The notes: a model not told the origin generated them from the sequence alone. A stretch of 34,286 nt of DNA from Streptomyces violaceoruber (GCA_000720805.1 JODI01000084.1:1-34286), one strand, 5' to 3'. Counted from the stretch's first letter, positions 25,033 to 32,634 are shown. A program made the numbers and translations.

Positions 25033-25059
25033 GGGGCGCCCGCGGATGGCGGGCGCCCC
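25033..25059 (-). promoter_or_regulatory. Strong intra-operon hairpin
   Basis: ggggcgcccgc (25033-25043) and gcgggcgcccc (25049-25059) form a perfect 11-bp stem with a 5-base loop. It lies between the DszC-like stop and the reductase start, about 22 bases before the start codon. It may be a partial terminator or an mRNA-processing/stability element that sets unequal expression of the two operon halves. Confidence 0.7.
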
Positions 25060-25070
25060 GAAACGGGTGG

Positions 25071-26288
25071 TCAGGAGTACCAGGTGGGTTCGGGCAGTTC
25101 GCCTTCGAGGACCCAGCGGCCGACCTCGCGTCGCTTGTAGGCGACCGGGTCGTGCAGGGTGTGGGTGCGGACGTTGCGCCAGAAGCGGTCGAGGCCCTCG
25201 GCGGTGGTGGTGGAGCGGGCGCCGGTCACCTCGAAGATGCGCTGGGAGATCTCCAGGGCTACGTCGGTGGCGCGGGCCTTCACGGCGGCCACCCGTACCT
25301 CGAAGTCGCCGCGGGTCTGCTCGGTGACCGCGTCGGGGTCGTCGTGCAGCTTCTGCCCCTCGGCGGCGACGGTGTCGGCGAGGGCCTCAACCGCCCAGAG
25401 CTTCGCGGTGAGGTCGCCGTAGGTGTCGATGACGTACGGCTCGTCGACCGCGCGGTCGTGGCCGCCGTGCAGCCAGGGCCGCGTCCGGGTCCGGGTGTAG
25501 GCGGCGGCCGTCTCCAGCGCGCCGCCCGCGATGCCGAGGTAGAAGTTGACGAAGACCAGTTGGATGGTCGGGACGTTGAGGGAGTTGTAGGTGCGCGGCT
25601 GGAACTGCTTGTCGACGTATCCGGCCGCCGACGACCAGGGCGTGCGGACCCCGTCGATCGTGACGCCACCGCTCTCGGTCAGGCGCTGGCCGATGTTGTC
25701 CCAGTCGTCGTGGAAGGTCAGACCCTCGGAGTCGGAGGGCACGATCGCGAAGACGTGGCTGTCGGTGCCCTCCAGGACGCCTTCGAGGACGGTGACGTCG
25801 GAGACCTTGCTGCCGGTGGAGAAGGACTTGCGGCCGGTGAAGACCAGGTCGTCGCCGTCCTCGGTGACGATCACGTCCTTGTCGCGGGGGTTGACGGCTC
25901 CGCCGAAGAACCAGCGGTTGCGGGCGGCCTCCGCCTCGACGTGCTCCCACTGCTCGCGGGTGCCGACCAACCGGGCGGCCCAGTTCCACAGGTAGTGGTA
26001 GCCGAGGAGCTGGCCGATGGAGCCGTCGGCCTTGGCGACCTCGCGGACCACCCGGTAGGCGGTCGGCCAGTCCTGGCCGGCGCCGCCGTGCTCCGGGGGG
26101 CCGAGCAGGGTGACCAGGCCGGAGTCCTTCAGGAGCTGGACCTCGGCGTACGGGGTGGCGCCCGCGCGGTCGCGGGCGGCGGCGTCGGTGGCGAGGACGG
26201 CGGCCACCTCGGCGGCACGCGCGATCCATTCCTCGGCGGTCGTCGGGGCGGGGCGCGTCTGCCAGTCGGTGGGCGTGACGGTGCTCAT
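25071..26288 (-). CDS. DszC/SfnB-like flavin-dependent monooxygenase
   Basis: 405 residues, ACAD-fold monooxygenase related to dibenzothiophene monooxygenase DszC and SfnB. The flavin/substrate region is ADGSIGQLLGYHYLWNWAAR, the beta-domain has DDLVFTGRKSFSTGSKVSD, DDWDNIGQRLTESGGVTID is the family block, and the C-terminus holds RFWRNVRTHTLHDP and YKRREVGRWVLEG. DszC-type enzymes oxygenate organic sulfur to sulfoxide and sulfone with FMNH2. Placed directly after sfnG, it probably handles a sulfide, sulfoxide or sulfone intermediate, but the substrate is inferred. ATG 26288 has GAGG nine bases upstream and follows sfnG by 35 bases. Confidence 0.85.
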   Translation of the reverse strand: MSTVTPTDWQTRPAPTTAEEWIARAAEVAAVLATDAAARDRAGATPYAEVQLLKDSGLVTLLGPPEHGGAGQDWPTAYRVVREVAKADGSIGQLLGYHYLWNWAARLVGTREQWEHVEAEAARNRWFFGGAVNPRDKDVIVTEDGDDLVFTGRKSFSTGSKVSDVTVLEGVLEGTDSHVFAIVPSDSEGLTFHDDWDNIGQRLTESGGVTIDGVRTPWSSAAGYVDKQFQPRTYNSLNVPTIQLVFVNFYLGIAGGALETAAAYTRTRTRPWLHGGHDRAVDEPYVIDTYGDLTAKLWAVEALADTVAAEGQKLHDDPDAVTEQTRGDFEVRVAAVKARATDVALEISQRIFEVTGARSTTTAEGLDRFWRNVRTHTLHDPVAYKRREVGRWVLEGELPEPTWYS

Positions 26289-26323
26289 GGGTGTCTGCCT
26301 CTTTCGCGGTGCGGCGCGGACGG

Positions 26324-27445
26324 TCAGGCGTGGGAGGCGGCGAACTCCGGTGATTCCTCCGGGAGTTGAGCCTCCAGCTCGCGTACGAGCGGCAGCACCC
26401 GCTTGCCGAAGTACTCGACCTCCTCGTGGTAGTGCAGGAAGCCGAGGAGCAGGAGGTCGACGCCGAGCTTCTTGTAGGCGACGATCCGCTCGGCGATCTG
26501 CTCGGGGGTGCCGATGAGGCCGGTACGGAAGCCGTCGTTGTACTGGACCAGGTCCTCGAAGCTGGAGTCCTGCCACATGCCCTTGCCGTCGGCGGCGGAC
26601 TGGCCGGCCTGCTTGACGGCGGCACCGAAGCCCTCGACGGCCTCGGAGTCGGCCTGGGCGACGATCTCGCGGAGGGTCTCGCGGGCCTCGGCCTCGGTGT
26701 CGCGGGCGATGAGGAAGCCGTTGAGCCCGAACTTCGGGGGCGTACGGCCGACTTCGGCGGCGGACCTGCGGACGTCCGCGAGCTGCTCGGTCACCCCGTC
26801 GAAGTCCTTGCCGTTGGAGAAGTACCAGTCGGAGACCCGGCCGGCCATGGCGCGGGCGGCGGTGGAGTTGCCGCCCTGGAAGATCTCGGGGTGCGGGCGC
26901 TCGGGCGTGTTGAGGGGCTTGGGTTTGAGGGAGAAGTCACGCAACCGGTAGAAGTCACCGGCGAGTTCGGTGTGGTCCTCGGTCCAGATCTGGCGCAGGG
27001 CGCGGATGAACTCCTCGGAGCGGCGGTAGCGCTCGTCGTGCTCCAGCCAGGGCTCGCCCAGGGCGGTGAACTCGCCCTTGAACCAGCCGGAGACGACGTT
27101 GACGGCGAAGCGGCCCTTCGACAGGTGGTCGGCGGTGACACCGAGCTTGGCGAGGACGCCGGGGTGCCACAGGCCGGGGTGGACGGCGGCGATGACCTTC
27201 AGGCGCTCGGTGGCGAGCAGGAGCGCGAGGCTGAAGCTGGTCGACTCGTGCTGGTACTCGGCGCCGTAGCTTGCCATGTAGCGGACCTGGCTGAGGGCGT
27301 AGTCGAAGCCGTTGTTCTCGGCGAGGACGGCCAGTTCGCGGTTGTAGTCGTATCCCCAGTCGGTGCGCTGCTCGATCCTGCTGGTGACGAGTCCTCCGCT
27401 CACGTTGGGGACCCAATAGGCGAATTGCAGGGGCGCTGCGGGCAT
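26324..27445 (-). CDS. sfnG: Dimethyl sulfone monooxygenase SfnG
   Basis: 373 residues, luciferase-like FMNH2-dependent monooxygenase. The start QFAYWVPNVSGGLVTSRIEQ is characteristic of SfnG. GFDYALSQVRYMASYG and HPGLWHPGVLAKLGVTADHL form the barrel, VNVVSGWFKGEF is the flavin site, and LLLGFLHYHEEVEYFGKRVL closes the domain. SfnG converts dimethyl sulfone to methanesulfinate and formaldehyde, giving sulfur for cysteine via sulfite. AGGAG lies seven bases before ATG 27445. First enzyme gene of the operon, 183 bases after the cysteine leader ORF and divergent from a LysR gene. Confidence 0.93.
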   Translation of the reverse strand: MPAAPLQFAYWVPNVSGGLVTSRIEQRTDWGYDYNRELAVLAENNGFDYALSQVRYMASYGAEYQHESTSFSLALLLATERLKVIAAVHPGLWHPGVLAKLGVTADHLSKGRFAVNVVSGWFKGEFTALGEPWLEHDERYRRSEEFIRALRQIWTEDHTELAGDFYRLRDFSLKPKPLNTPERPHPEIFQGGNSTAARAMAGRVSDWYFSNGKDFDGVTEQLADVRRSAAEVGRTPPKFGLNGFLIARDTEAEARETLREIVAQADSEAVEGFGAAVKQAGQSAADGKGMWQDSSFEDLVQYNDGFRTGLIGTPEQIAERIVAYKKLGVDLLLLGFLHYHEEVEYFGKRVLPLVRELEAQLPEESPEFAASHA

Positions 27446-27515
27446 GCGGAACTCCTGTTGCGGAATGCGCGGGAATTTTCGGGAACGCCGAATCGAATGG
27501 GCGGGAAAGACCGCG

Positions 27516-27561
27516 GGATTCAGGTGGCGATCTCTGGATGCCGGCCTGGATTCAGGCGGCG
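27516..27561. repeat. Direct repeat in the sfnG 5' leader
   Basis: ggattcaggtggcg (27516-27529) recurs with one change at 27548-27561 (ggattcaggcggcg), 32 bases apart, about three helical turns. It lies between the attenuator-like hairpin and sfnG and could be a regulator site or part of alternative RNA pairing. Confidence 0.5.
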
Positions 27562-27582
27562 TGAAAGGGAGACACGCAGGCT

Positions 27583-27603
27583 GCTGTCCCGGTCAGGGAC
27601 AGC
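27583..27603 (-). promoter_or_regulatory. Attenuator-like hairpin downstream of the leader ORF
   Basis: gctgtccc (27583-27590) and gggacagc (27596-27603) make a perfect 8-bp stem with a 5-base loop. It starts 25 bases after the leader stop and about 138 bases before sfnG. In the minus-strand transcript a CTCCCTTTC stretch follows. This is the expected position for a structure controlled by ribosome progress on the leader. Confidence 0.65.
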
Positions 27604-27628
27604 GCGGGTGCGCGGGAGGGGCGGCGGA

Positions 27629-27712
27629 TCAGACCGCGAGGCAACAGGAGGCGCTGGAGACGCGCGCGAGGTCGACATGGCGTCGCCGCGTGAGGTCCAG
27701 TCGCATCTTCAT
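27629..27712 (-). CDS. Cysteine-rich leader peptide of the organosulfur operon
   Basis: A 27-residue ORF (25 from the second ATG at 27706): M-K-M-R-L-D-L-T-R-R-R-H-V-D-L-A-R-V-S-S, then A-S-C-C-L-A-V and stop. The Arg-Arg-Arg-His-Val-Asp-Leu-x-Arg-Val-Ser-Ser core and two adjacent Cys codons near the end match the short putative leader peptides common before actinobacterial sulfur-assimilation operons. In mycobacteria, poly-Cys leader ORFs act as cysteine-responsive attenuators. Scarce Cys-tRNA would stall ribosomes at codons 23-24 and change folding of the downstream RNA, raising sfnG expression. No Shine-Dalgarno is visible. A TTGACG -35-like box is at 27749-27744 with a poor -10 (CACCAT) close to the ATG, so the ORF may be leaderless or nearly so. 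Confidence 0.8.
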   Translation of the reverse strand: MKMRLDLTRRRHVDLARVSSASCCLAV

Positions 27713-27743
27713 GTCGTCGATGGTGGCAGTCGGCGGCGAGGGC

Positions 27744-27749
27744 CGTCAA
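27744..27749 (-). promoter_or_regulatory. Candidate -35 box for the leader and sfnG operon
   Basis: TTGACG on the minus strand, 32 bases before the leader ATG. A weak CACCAT -10 (17-18 bases downstream) would put the transcript start at or just before the leader start codon. Confidence 0.4.
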
Positions 27750-27849
27750 GGAAAACCCGACCGGTCTCGTATCCCGGACCATTGAATTTCACGAACGTGT
27801 GACAGGGAAACCCTTGAACGGTCCGTGGAATCACCCGCATTCTGCTGCC

Positions 27850-28767
27850 GTGCGCACCGAACAGCTGGAATACATCGCCGCGGTCACCCGGCTCGGCTCC
27901 CTGCGCCGGGCGGCGGAGGAACTGCGCCTGTCGCAGCCCGCGTTGAGCGAGACCGTCCGGAACCTGGAGCGGGAACTGGGAGTCGACCTCCTGGAGCGCA
28001 AGCGGTCCGGGGCGACGATGAGCGCCGAGGGCCGGGAGCTGCTGCCGTACATCGCCCAGGTGCTGGAGGCGGTGGACCGGCTGCGGGGGGCGGCGGGCGA
28101 ACAGCACCGCACCAGCCGCATGGTGCGCGTCGGCACCGTGAACGCGGCGACCGTCCCCCTTCTGGTGCCGGCCGTACGGGAGTTCCGCGCGGCGCATCCC
28201 GTCACCCAGGTCGAGGTGGTGGGCGCACAGCAGGCGGAGATCCACCGAGCCCTGGCCGAGGGCGGTTTCGACCTCGGTCTGGTCAACCACCTGGACGGCG
28301 ACGACGTACCCGCCGGCTTCGAGTCGACGCGGTTGCTGCGCGGGCGCCCGGTGGTGTGCGTGCGGCCCGACAGCCCCCTCGCGTCCAGGGACGCCGTGTC
28401 GGTGGACGACCTCCTCACCGAGCCGCTGATCGCGATGCGCACCGGATACGTCATGCACCGTTATGTGCATCGGCTCCTGGCCGGCCGCGACCCGTTGTTC
28501 TCGTACTCCACGGACGGCGCGGAGATGGGCAAGCTGATGGTCGCCGAGGGACTGGGGGCGACGGTTCTGCCGGACTTCAGCGTGATCGGCGATCCGCTGG
28601 AGCGGCTCGGCACGATCACCTACCGGCCGATCGCGGGCGACACGACCCGGGTACTGCTGATGCTGCAACGCCGCAAGGCCGAGTCCGTGCCGCGCGCGGC
28701 ACAGGACCTCCACGACGTGTTCGTACGCCGGGCCCGGGAACTGGGCGGGACATCGGCCGACCGCTGA
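27850..28767 (+). CDS. LysR-family regulator divergent from the sfn operon
   Basis: 305 residues from GTG 27850. The HTH is residues 1-60 (RTEQLEYIAAVTRLGSLRRA, then AEELRLSQPALSETVRNLER). The effector domain has VRVGTVNAATVPLLVPAVRE, RPVVCVRPDSPLAS and a VAEGLGATVLPDFSV segment. The first residues fit the family from this GTG; an in-frame GTG at 27799 would add 17 unlikely residues. Position and orientation suggest control of the organosulfur operon, as CysB/Cbl do in enterics, although the actinobacterial effector is unknown. Confidence 0.85.
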   Translation: MRTEQLEYIAAVTRLGSLRRAAEELRLSQPALSETVRNLERELGVDLLERKRSGATMSAEGRELLPYIAQVLEAVDRLRGAAGEQHRTSRMVRVGTVNAATVPLLVPAVREFRAAHPVTQVEVVGAQQAEIHRALAEGGFDLGLVNHLDGDDVPAGFESTRLLRGRPVVCVRPDSPLASRDAVSVDDLLTEPLIAMRTGYVMHRYVHRLLAGRDPLFSYSTDGAEMGKLMVAEGLGATVLPDFSVIGDPLERLGTITYRPIAGDTTRVLLMLQRRKAESVPRAAQDLHDVFVRRARELGGTSADR

Positions 28768-28884
28768 GACGCGCCGAGCGCCCGCCGCGCCCCGCCCTTC
28801 CGGAATGACCCGGACGTGCCCCGTCATGCTCGGAGCACCTCTGCACGGGGCGCTGTCGGGCCCGCGCGAGCCAGGACCGGCATG

Positions 28885-29067
28885 TCAGGCCTGAGCGGCC
28901 TCCACCTCGTCCCGCGCCGGGACCACCACGAGGAACGCGTCCGACTTCAGGTCCATCACGACCGTCGCGGGCTCACCCTCGGCGCGCCGCGCCGCCGCGT
29001 ACTCCTCCGCCGGCCACGATCCGCGCGGAGCTCCAGCAGGAAACCGCTCCAACACCTTCGCGCCCAT
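28885..29067 (-). CDS. Small conserved-looking hypothetical protein
   Basis: 60 residues from ATG 29067, with GGAGG eleven bases upstream. The core LERFPAGAPRGSWPAEEYAA and the strand-like ATVVMDLKSDAFLVVV have regular composition and G/C-rich third positions, which support coding. I recall similar small Streptomyces proteins of unknown function but cannot name a family. No signal peptide or membrane segment. Confidence 0.55.
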   Translation of the reverse strand: MGAKVLERFPAGAPRGSWPAEEYAAARRAEGEPATVVMDLKSDAFLVVVPARDEVEAAQA

Positions 29068-29347
29068 AGCGGCAGCCACCTCCAGCTCGATTCTTCGGCT
29101 CTCTCCGTCATCTCTCGTACGGTTCGGCTGCCCGGGAACGGCCCCGGCATGTGCCCGTACGGCAACCCGGCCGGAACACGCGGCAACCCCCCCGTAAACC
29201 TCCACAACCGGCTCGGGGCGCGAGACGGAACCCCTCCCACTGCCCACCACTACACATAAAGGGAAAATAAGCGCAGAATAAAACGAAAGCGGCGCTTACC
29301 GCACACCGCACCAGGTGGTCAGGCCTGCAAGTCGAAGGAGACGAATC

Positions 29348-29788
29348 ATGGCCAACGTCTCGCACACCAGAGGTGACATCACCACCCACCCCGACGCTCC
29401 GGAAATGCGGGACCGCTACGCCCGCATGCTCGGCGGTCGCGATGTGGCGCTCGTGGACGGACCGGTGTTCCTGCTCGGTCTGTACTGCGCCGCATCGCCC
29501 TGGATCCTCCACTACACGACGAGCCAGCCCAGCCTCGTGACCCACAACCTGATCGTAGGCATCGCGATCGGCCTGCTGGCCCTGGGATTCACCCGGGCCC
29601 CGGAGCGCATGTACGGCCTGAGCTGGGCCATGTGCGCACTGGGCGTGTGGATGATCGTGGCGCCGTGGATCGTCGGCGCGGGCCCGGACGCCGGGGTCGT
29701 CTGGAACAACGTCGTTGTCGGCGCCCTCGCCGTGATCCTGGGGCTGATGTGCATCGGTACGGCGGCAAGGAGCGCCCCGCGGCCGTAG
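29348..29788 (+). CDS. SPW-repeat integral membrane protein
   Basis: 146 residues. A soluble N-terminal 35 residues is followed by four hydrophobic segments in two SPW-type repeats: VFLLGLYCAASPWILHY and CALGVWMIVAPWIVGAG carry the Ser/Ala-Pro-Trp motif. Function of the family is unknown; the protein sits in the cytoplasmic membrane. AAGGAG lies seven bases before the ATG. Upstream is an AT-rich stretch (29253-29292) rare in this DNA; downstream is a strong terminator. Confidence 0.9.
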   Translation: MANVSHTRGDITTHPDAPEMRDRYARMLGGRDVALVDGPVFLLGLYCAASPWILHYTTSQPSLVTHNLIVGIAIGLLALGFTRAPERMYGLSWAMCALGVWMIVAPWIVGAGPDAGVVWNNVVVGALAVILGLMCIGTAARSAPRP

Positions 29789-29802
29789 GAAGGGCGGACA
29801 CA

Positions 29803-29833
29803 AGTGCCGGTCCGCATCCCGCGGACCGGCACT
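29803..29833 (+). terminator. Strong terminator after the SPW gene
   Basis: agtgccggtccgc (29803-29815) and its exact complement (29821-29833) form a 13-bp stem with a 5-base loop (atccc), 15 bases after the stop, followed by a CTCGTCTCC pyrimidine stretch. Confidence 0.85.
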
Positions 29834-29844
29834 CTCGTCTCCGT

Positions 29845-30000
29845 CCGCGGGCTGTCAGGGAGCCGGGACCCGCCACGGCTCCTGGGGCGGCTGGGCCGCC
29901 GGTCTCCAGCAGGGACGTCAGGTTGGACAGCAGCGCCCGCCGGCCGCCGGACACGCCGGGGAGTTCGCCAGCGTCGTTGAGATCCGGGCCGGCGCGCACC
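29845..30000 (-). pseudogene. Possible gene remnant
   Basis: The minus strand reads PDLNDAGELPGVSGGRRALL and continues SNLTSLLETGG without a start or a natural end. The composition is more protein-like than the other frames of this gap between the SPW terminator and the phosphotransferase stop. It could be a decayed gene fragment; chance is not excluded. Confidence 0.2.
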
Positions 30001-30004
30001 GGTG

Positions 30005-30742
30005 TCAGCGCAGCAAGCCCTCCAGTCGGTCCCGGTGAGCGGCGACCCACTCCCAGGCGTCGCGCACCTCGTCGACGGCCCCGGCCTCGCGCAGCCCGGC
30101 CATGGCCCGTTCACCTCGCCGCGCCCCGTCCTCGATGCCACGCCAACACCGGTCCTGCCACCACAGGATGGTGCCGACGAGATCGCCCCGCCCGTCGAGG
30201 CCGTACGCGTCGCAGATCAGCCGTATCCGGCGAGCCACCTCCGGTACGTCACCCACACCGGGCCCCAGATCCAGGTACTGCCAGCAGACGTGGGCGACGT
30301 CGTGCACGCGCTCCCCCGGAGCGGCGAGGTCCCAGTCGACGAAGGCCACCGGACACCACCGGCCGCCCTCGACGGCGTACACCGTGTTCTTGGGGGCGAG
30401 GTCGTTGTGGCACACGACGTCCCGGCCCTCCGCGAGCGGTGTGCCGTGGGTCAGGTCGTGGAACGCGCGGACCAGCCGGGCCACCCGCACGAGACAGGCG
30501 TCGGTGCGGGCGGCGGCACGGTCCGCCGCGGTCAGGGCCGCCCGCCCCTCGATGTACCCGAACGTCTCCCGCCCCTTCTCGTCCGTCCCCAGAAAGCGCG
30601 GCGCACCCACCCACCCGCGCCGCCCGAACAACGCGAGCAGGTCCCGTACGTACTCCGCCCGCCGGGACGGTGTGCGCCGCACGGTGGCCCCGACCCGCAC
30701 GACCTCGTTGACCGCACCGCCGCCGAGCACCGACTCCTCCAC
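30005..30742 (-). CDS. APH-family phosphotransferase
   Basis: 245 residues, choline/aminoglycoside kinase fold. Short N-lobe (GGAVNEVVRVGATVRRTPSR), hinge FGYIEGRAAL, catalytic loop VVCHNDLAPKNTVY with Asp114 and Asn119, metal-site Asp136 in AFVDWDLAAPGE, then HDVAHVCWQYLDLGPGV. It should move the ATP gamma-phosphate to a hydroxyl of a small molecule; the substrate may be an antibiotic or a metabolite. GTG 30742 has GGAGG four bases upstream. Unlike the APH-like gene at 1242 it is intact. Confidence 0.82.
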   Translation of the reverse strand: MEESVLGGGAVNEVVRVGATVRRTPSRRAEYVRDLLALFGRRGWVGAPRFLGTDEKGRETFGYIEGRAALTAADRAAARTDACLVRVARLVRAFHDLTHGTPLAEGRDVVCHNDLAPKNTVYAVEGGRWCPVAFVDWDLAAPGERVHDVAHVCWQYLDLGPGVGDVPEVARRIRLICDAYGLDGRGDLVGTILWWQDRCWRGIEDGARRGERAMAGLREAGAVDEVRDAWEWVAAHRDRLEGLLR

Positions 30743-30848
30743 AGGTCCTCCCGGGTCCGCCTCTGCCTCGTCCGCCGCAGCTGGAAGGGTACGCGAGGAA
30801 ATCCGCCGTCCCGGCGCGGAGGCTGCCCGCGGACGCCGGGGGATCGGG

Positions 30849-30884
30849 AGCGGCGGACCGGGCGTCGGTGCCGGGTCCGCCGCT
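30849..30884 (-). terminator. Hairpin after the large secreted protein gene
   Basis: agcggcggacc (30849-30859) and ggtccgccgct (30874-30884) form a perfect 11-bp stem, 13 bases past the stop of the minus-strand gene at 30898. Confidence 0.75.
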
Positions 30885-30897
30885 GATGTCGGGCGGA

Positions 30898-32352
30898 TCA
30901 GGTGACGTTGAGCGCCGTGTCGTCGACGACGAAGGACGTCTGGAGCCTGGAGCCCTCCGTGCCGGTGAACTTGACCGTCACGGTCTGCCCCGCGTAGGCG
31001 CCGAGGTTGACGCTGCGCTGGGTGTAGCCCGCGGCCGCGTCGAGGTTCGAATACGTGGCCGGTGTGCCGAGCACCGTGCCGGAACTGTTGAGGACCTGCA
31101 CCTTCAGGGTGTCGTAGGCGGTGCTGGTCGTGGTCTCCGCGGTGTCGATGTGCAGGTAGAAGCTCAGGGTCGCGGAGCAGCCGGACGGGATGGCCGCCGA
31201 CTGCGCGAGAGTGTCCGTGGCGGCGGTGCCGTTGCCGTCGAGCCAGGCGTAGTACGAGCCTGAACGGGCCGCCTGCCCGGTGGAGTTGGTGATGACGCCG
31301 CTCGTCGCCGTCCAGGTGCTCGCGCCGGACTCGAAGCCGGTGTTGCCGAGCAGCTGGGCGTCGGCGCAGGAGGTTCCTCCGTCCCCGGTACCGCCCCCCT
31401 CGCCGCCGCTCGCGCCGGACAGCCACTCGGTGGCGTTCAGGGCGAGGGCCGCGTTGGTGGCGCCGGTGTCGTTCCAGCCGTCGTAGAGGGTGTTGCCCGA
31501 CTGGCCGGTGCCGTCGTCGATGGGCGAGCTGTCGCCCCAGAAGGCGACGCGGCCGCTGCCGAAGGTACTTGTGGCGAAGAAGGCGCCGGTGTTGCCGGAG
31601 TAACCGCTGCGGTAGAGCAGGCCCTTGACGCCGGCGTTGTCGGCGGGCTTGAGCGTGGCGGTCGTGCCGCTGGCGATGAGGCTCTTGGTGACCGTGCCGA
31701 AGGAGCCGTGCAGCACCGGGTTGCCGCTGTCGCTGATGGCCGCCGGATAGCCGGAGCTGATGCTCAGCGAGTCGATGGAGAAGCCGAAGGGGTCGGTCGA
31801 GTCGACGCTGTTGTCGGTCATCAGGTCGTTGAGGATCTCGACCGCGTCCTCGCCGTCGTTGTTGCGGTCGGCGCCCGTGTGGTCGGAGATCATGAACAGA
31901 CCTCCGCCGTTCTTCACGAAGTTCATGATCGCGGTCTTCTCCGCCGTGGTGAACAACGTGTTCGGTTCCGGCAGGACCAGGGTGTCGAAGTTCGACAGGT
32001 CGGTCGCCGAGGAGCCGCCGTAACTGAGACCGGCGCCCGAGGGCAGCGTCTTGAGGCTGTAGTCGCCGGTCTTCTGCAGGGCGACGCCCCAGGAGGACAG
32101 CGCGCCGGTCCAGTCGGTCTCCGCGGACGGGGAGGAGTCCTGGCCGAGCGGGTCGGGCTGGCTGGTGGAGACGATCCAGTCGGCGTTGCCGGCCGTCTCG
32201 GCGTGGGCGTTGTCGAACAGGATGCGGTGGGGGGTGGCCGCGTGCGCGGATGTCGCGGTGACGGCTGTCTGGACGGTGACGCCCGCGGCCAGAAGGCCGA
32301 GCGCGGCAAGAACGGTTCCGAGTCTGGCGCGGGACAGGATGAGTCCGGGCAT
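30898..32352 (-). CDS. Large secreted two-domain protein
   Basis: 484 residues. Signal peptide 1-38 (Ala-rich, ending ATSAHA). The first domain (about 40-310) resembles the class-I glutamine-amidotransferase-like/ThuA-like folds: RILFDNAHAETAGNADW start, FDTLVLPEPNTLFTTAEKTA, NFVKNGGGLFMISDHTGA and FGSGRVAFWGDSSPID. It may bind or process a polymer or act as a hydrolase; no catalytic set is certain. A Gly-rich linker (about 312-328) leads to a 156-residue C-terminal beta-sandwich (CADAQLLGNTGFESGASTW onward) often attached to secreted Streptomyces proteases and other exoenzymes. Two palindromes lie upstream at 32404-32440. Confidence 0.75.
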   Translation of the reverse strand: MPGLILSRARLGTVLAALGLLAAGVTVQTAVTATSAHAATPHRILFDNAHAETAGNADWIVSTSQPDPLGQDSSPSAETDWTGALSSWGVALQKTGDYSLKTLPSGAGLSYGGSSATDLSNFDTLVLPEPNTLFTTAEKTAIMNFVKNGGGLFMISDHTGADRNNDGEDAVEILNDLMTDNSVDSTDPFGFSIDSLSISSGYPAAISDSGNPVLHGSFGTVTKSLIASGTTATLKPADNAGVKGLLYRSGYSGNTGAFFATSTFGSGRVAFWGDSSPIDDGTGQSGNTLYDGWNDTGATNAALALNATEWLSGASGGEGGGTGDGGTSCADAQLLGNTGFESGASTWTATSGVITNSTGQAARSGSYYAWLDGNGTAATDTLAQSAAIPSGCSATLSFYLHIDTAETTTSTAYDTLKVQVLNSSGTVLGTPATYSNLDAAAGYTQRSVNLGAYAGQTVTVKFTGTEGSRLQTSFVVDDTALNVT

Positions 32353-32403
32353 CCGGCGTACCTCCGTGGGGGTTGGGGAGACGATGCGGTGCGGGAACCG
32401 GAC

Positions 32404-32440
32404 CTACGCGCGTAGACAGTGGGCACTTCTGCGCGCGTAG
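32404..32440. promoter_or_regulatory. Paired palindromes CTACGCGCGTAG / CTGCGCGCGTAG
   Basis: A perfect 12-bp palindrome (32404-32415) and a one-base variant (32429-32440), with 25 bases between their starts. They lie 52-88 bases upstream of the secreted protein gene, typical of a dimeric regulator binding twice on one face. Confidence 0.55.
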
Positions 32441-32634
32441 AGCATCGGCCGTACGAGGGTCCGCGCGGCCGAATATTTGAACCGTACATGGCAACCCAGG
32501 GCCGGAACAGGGATCCTCCCACCGCCGGACCAGACGTTGACCATGCCTTGGCCAGGGGTTGGCGCGCAGGCGGACTGTCCCTGCCCCCAAGGGGCATAAG
32601 CACTGGTGCGGGGTCTTGACGAAGAGGGGCGGAG

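Noticed and set aside
29512..30141. Minus-strand frames antisense to the SPW gene as a gene
   Set aside because: They run opposite a well-supported membrane protein and through its terminator; only the segment 29845-30000 was kept, as a weak remnant.
30787..30792. GGGTAC as a further SigB-type promoter on the plus strand
   Set aside because: It lies between two minus-strand genes and faces no plus-strand gene for about 1.8 kb; chance match.
30005..32590. 861-codon minus frame joining the phosphotransferase to the secreted protein region
   Set aside because: Only the last 245 codons are protein-like; the rest is an Arg/Pro-rich shadow of the secreted protein in another frame.
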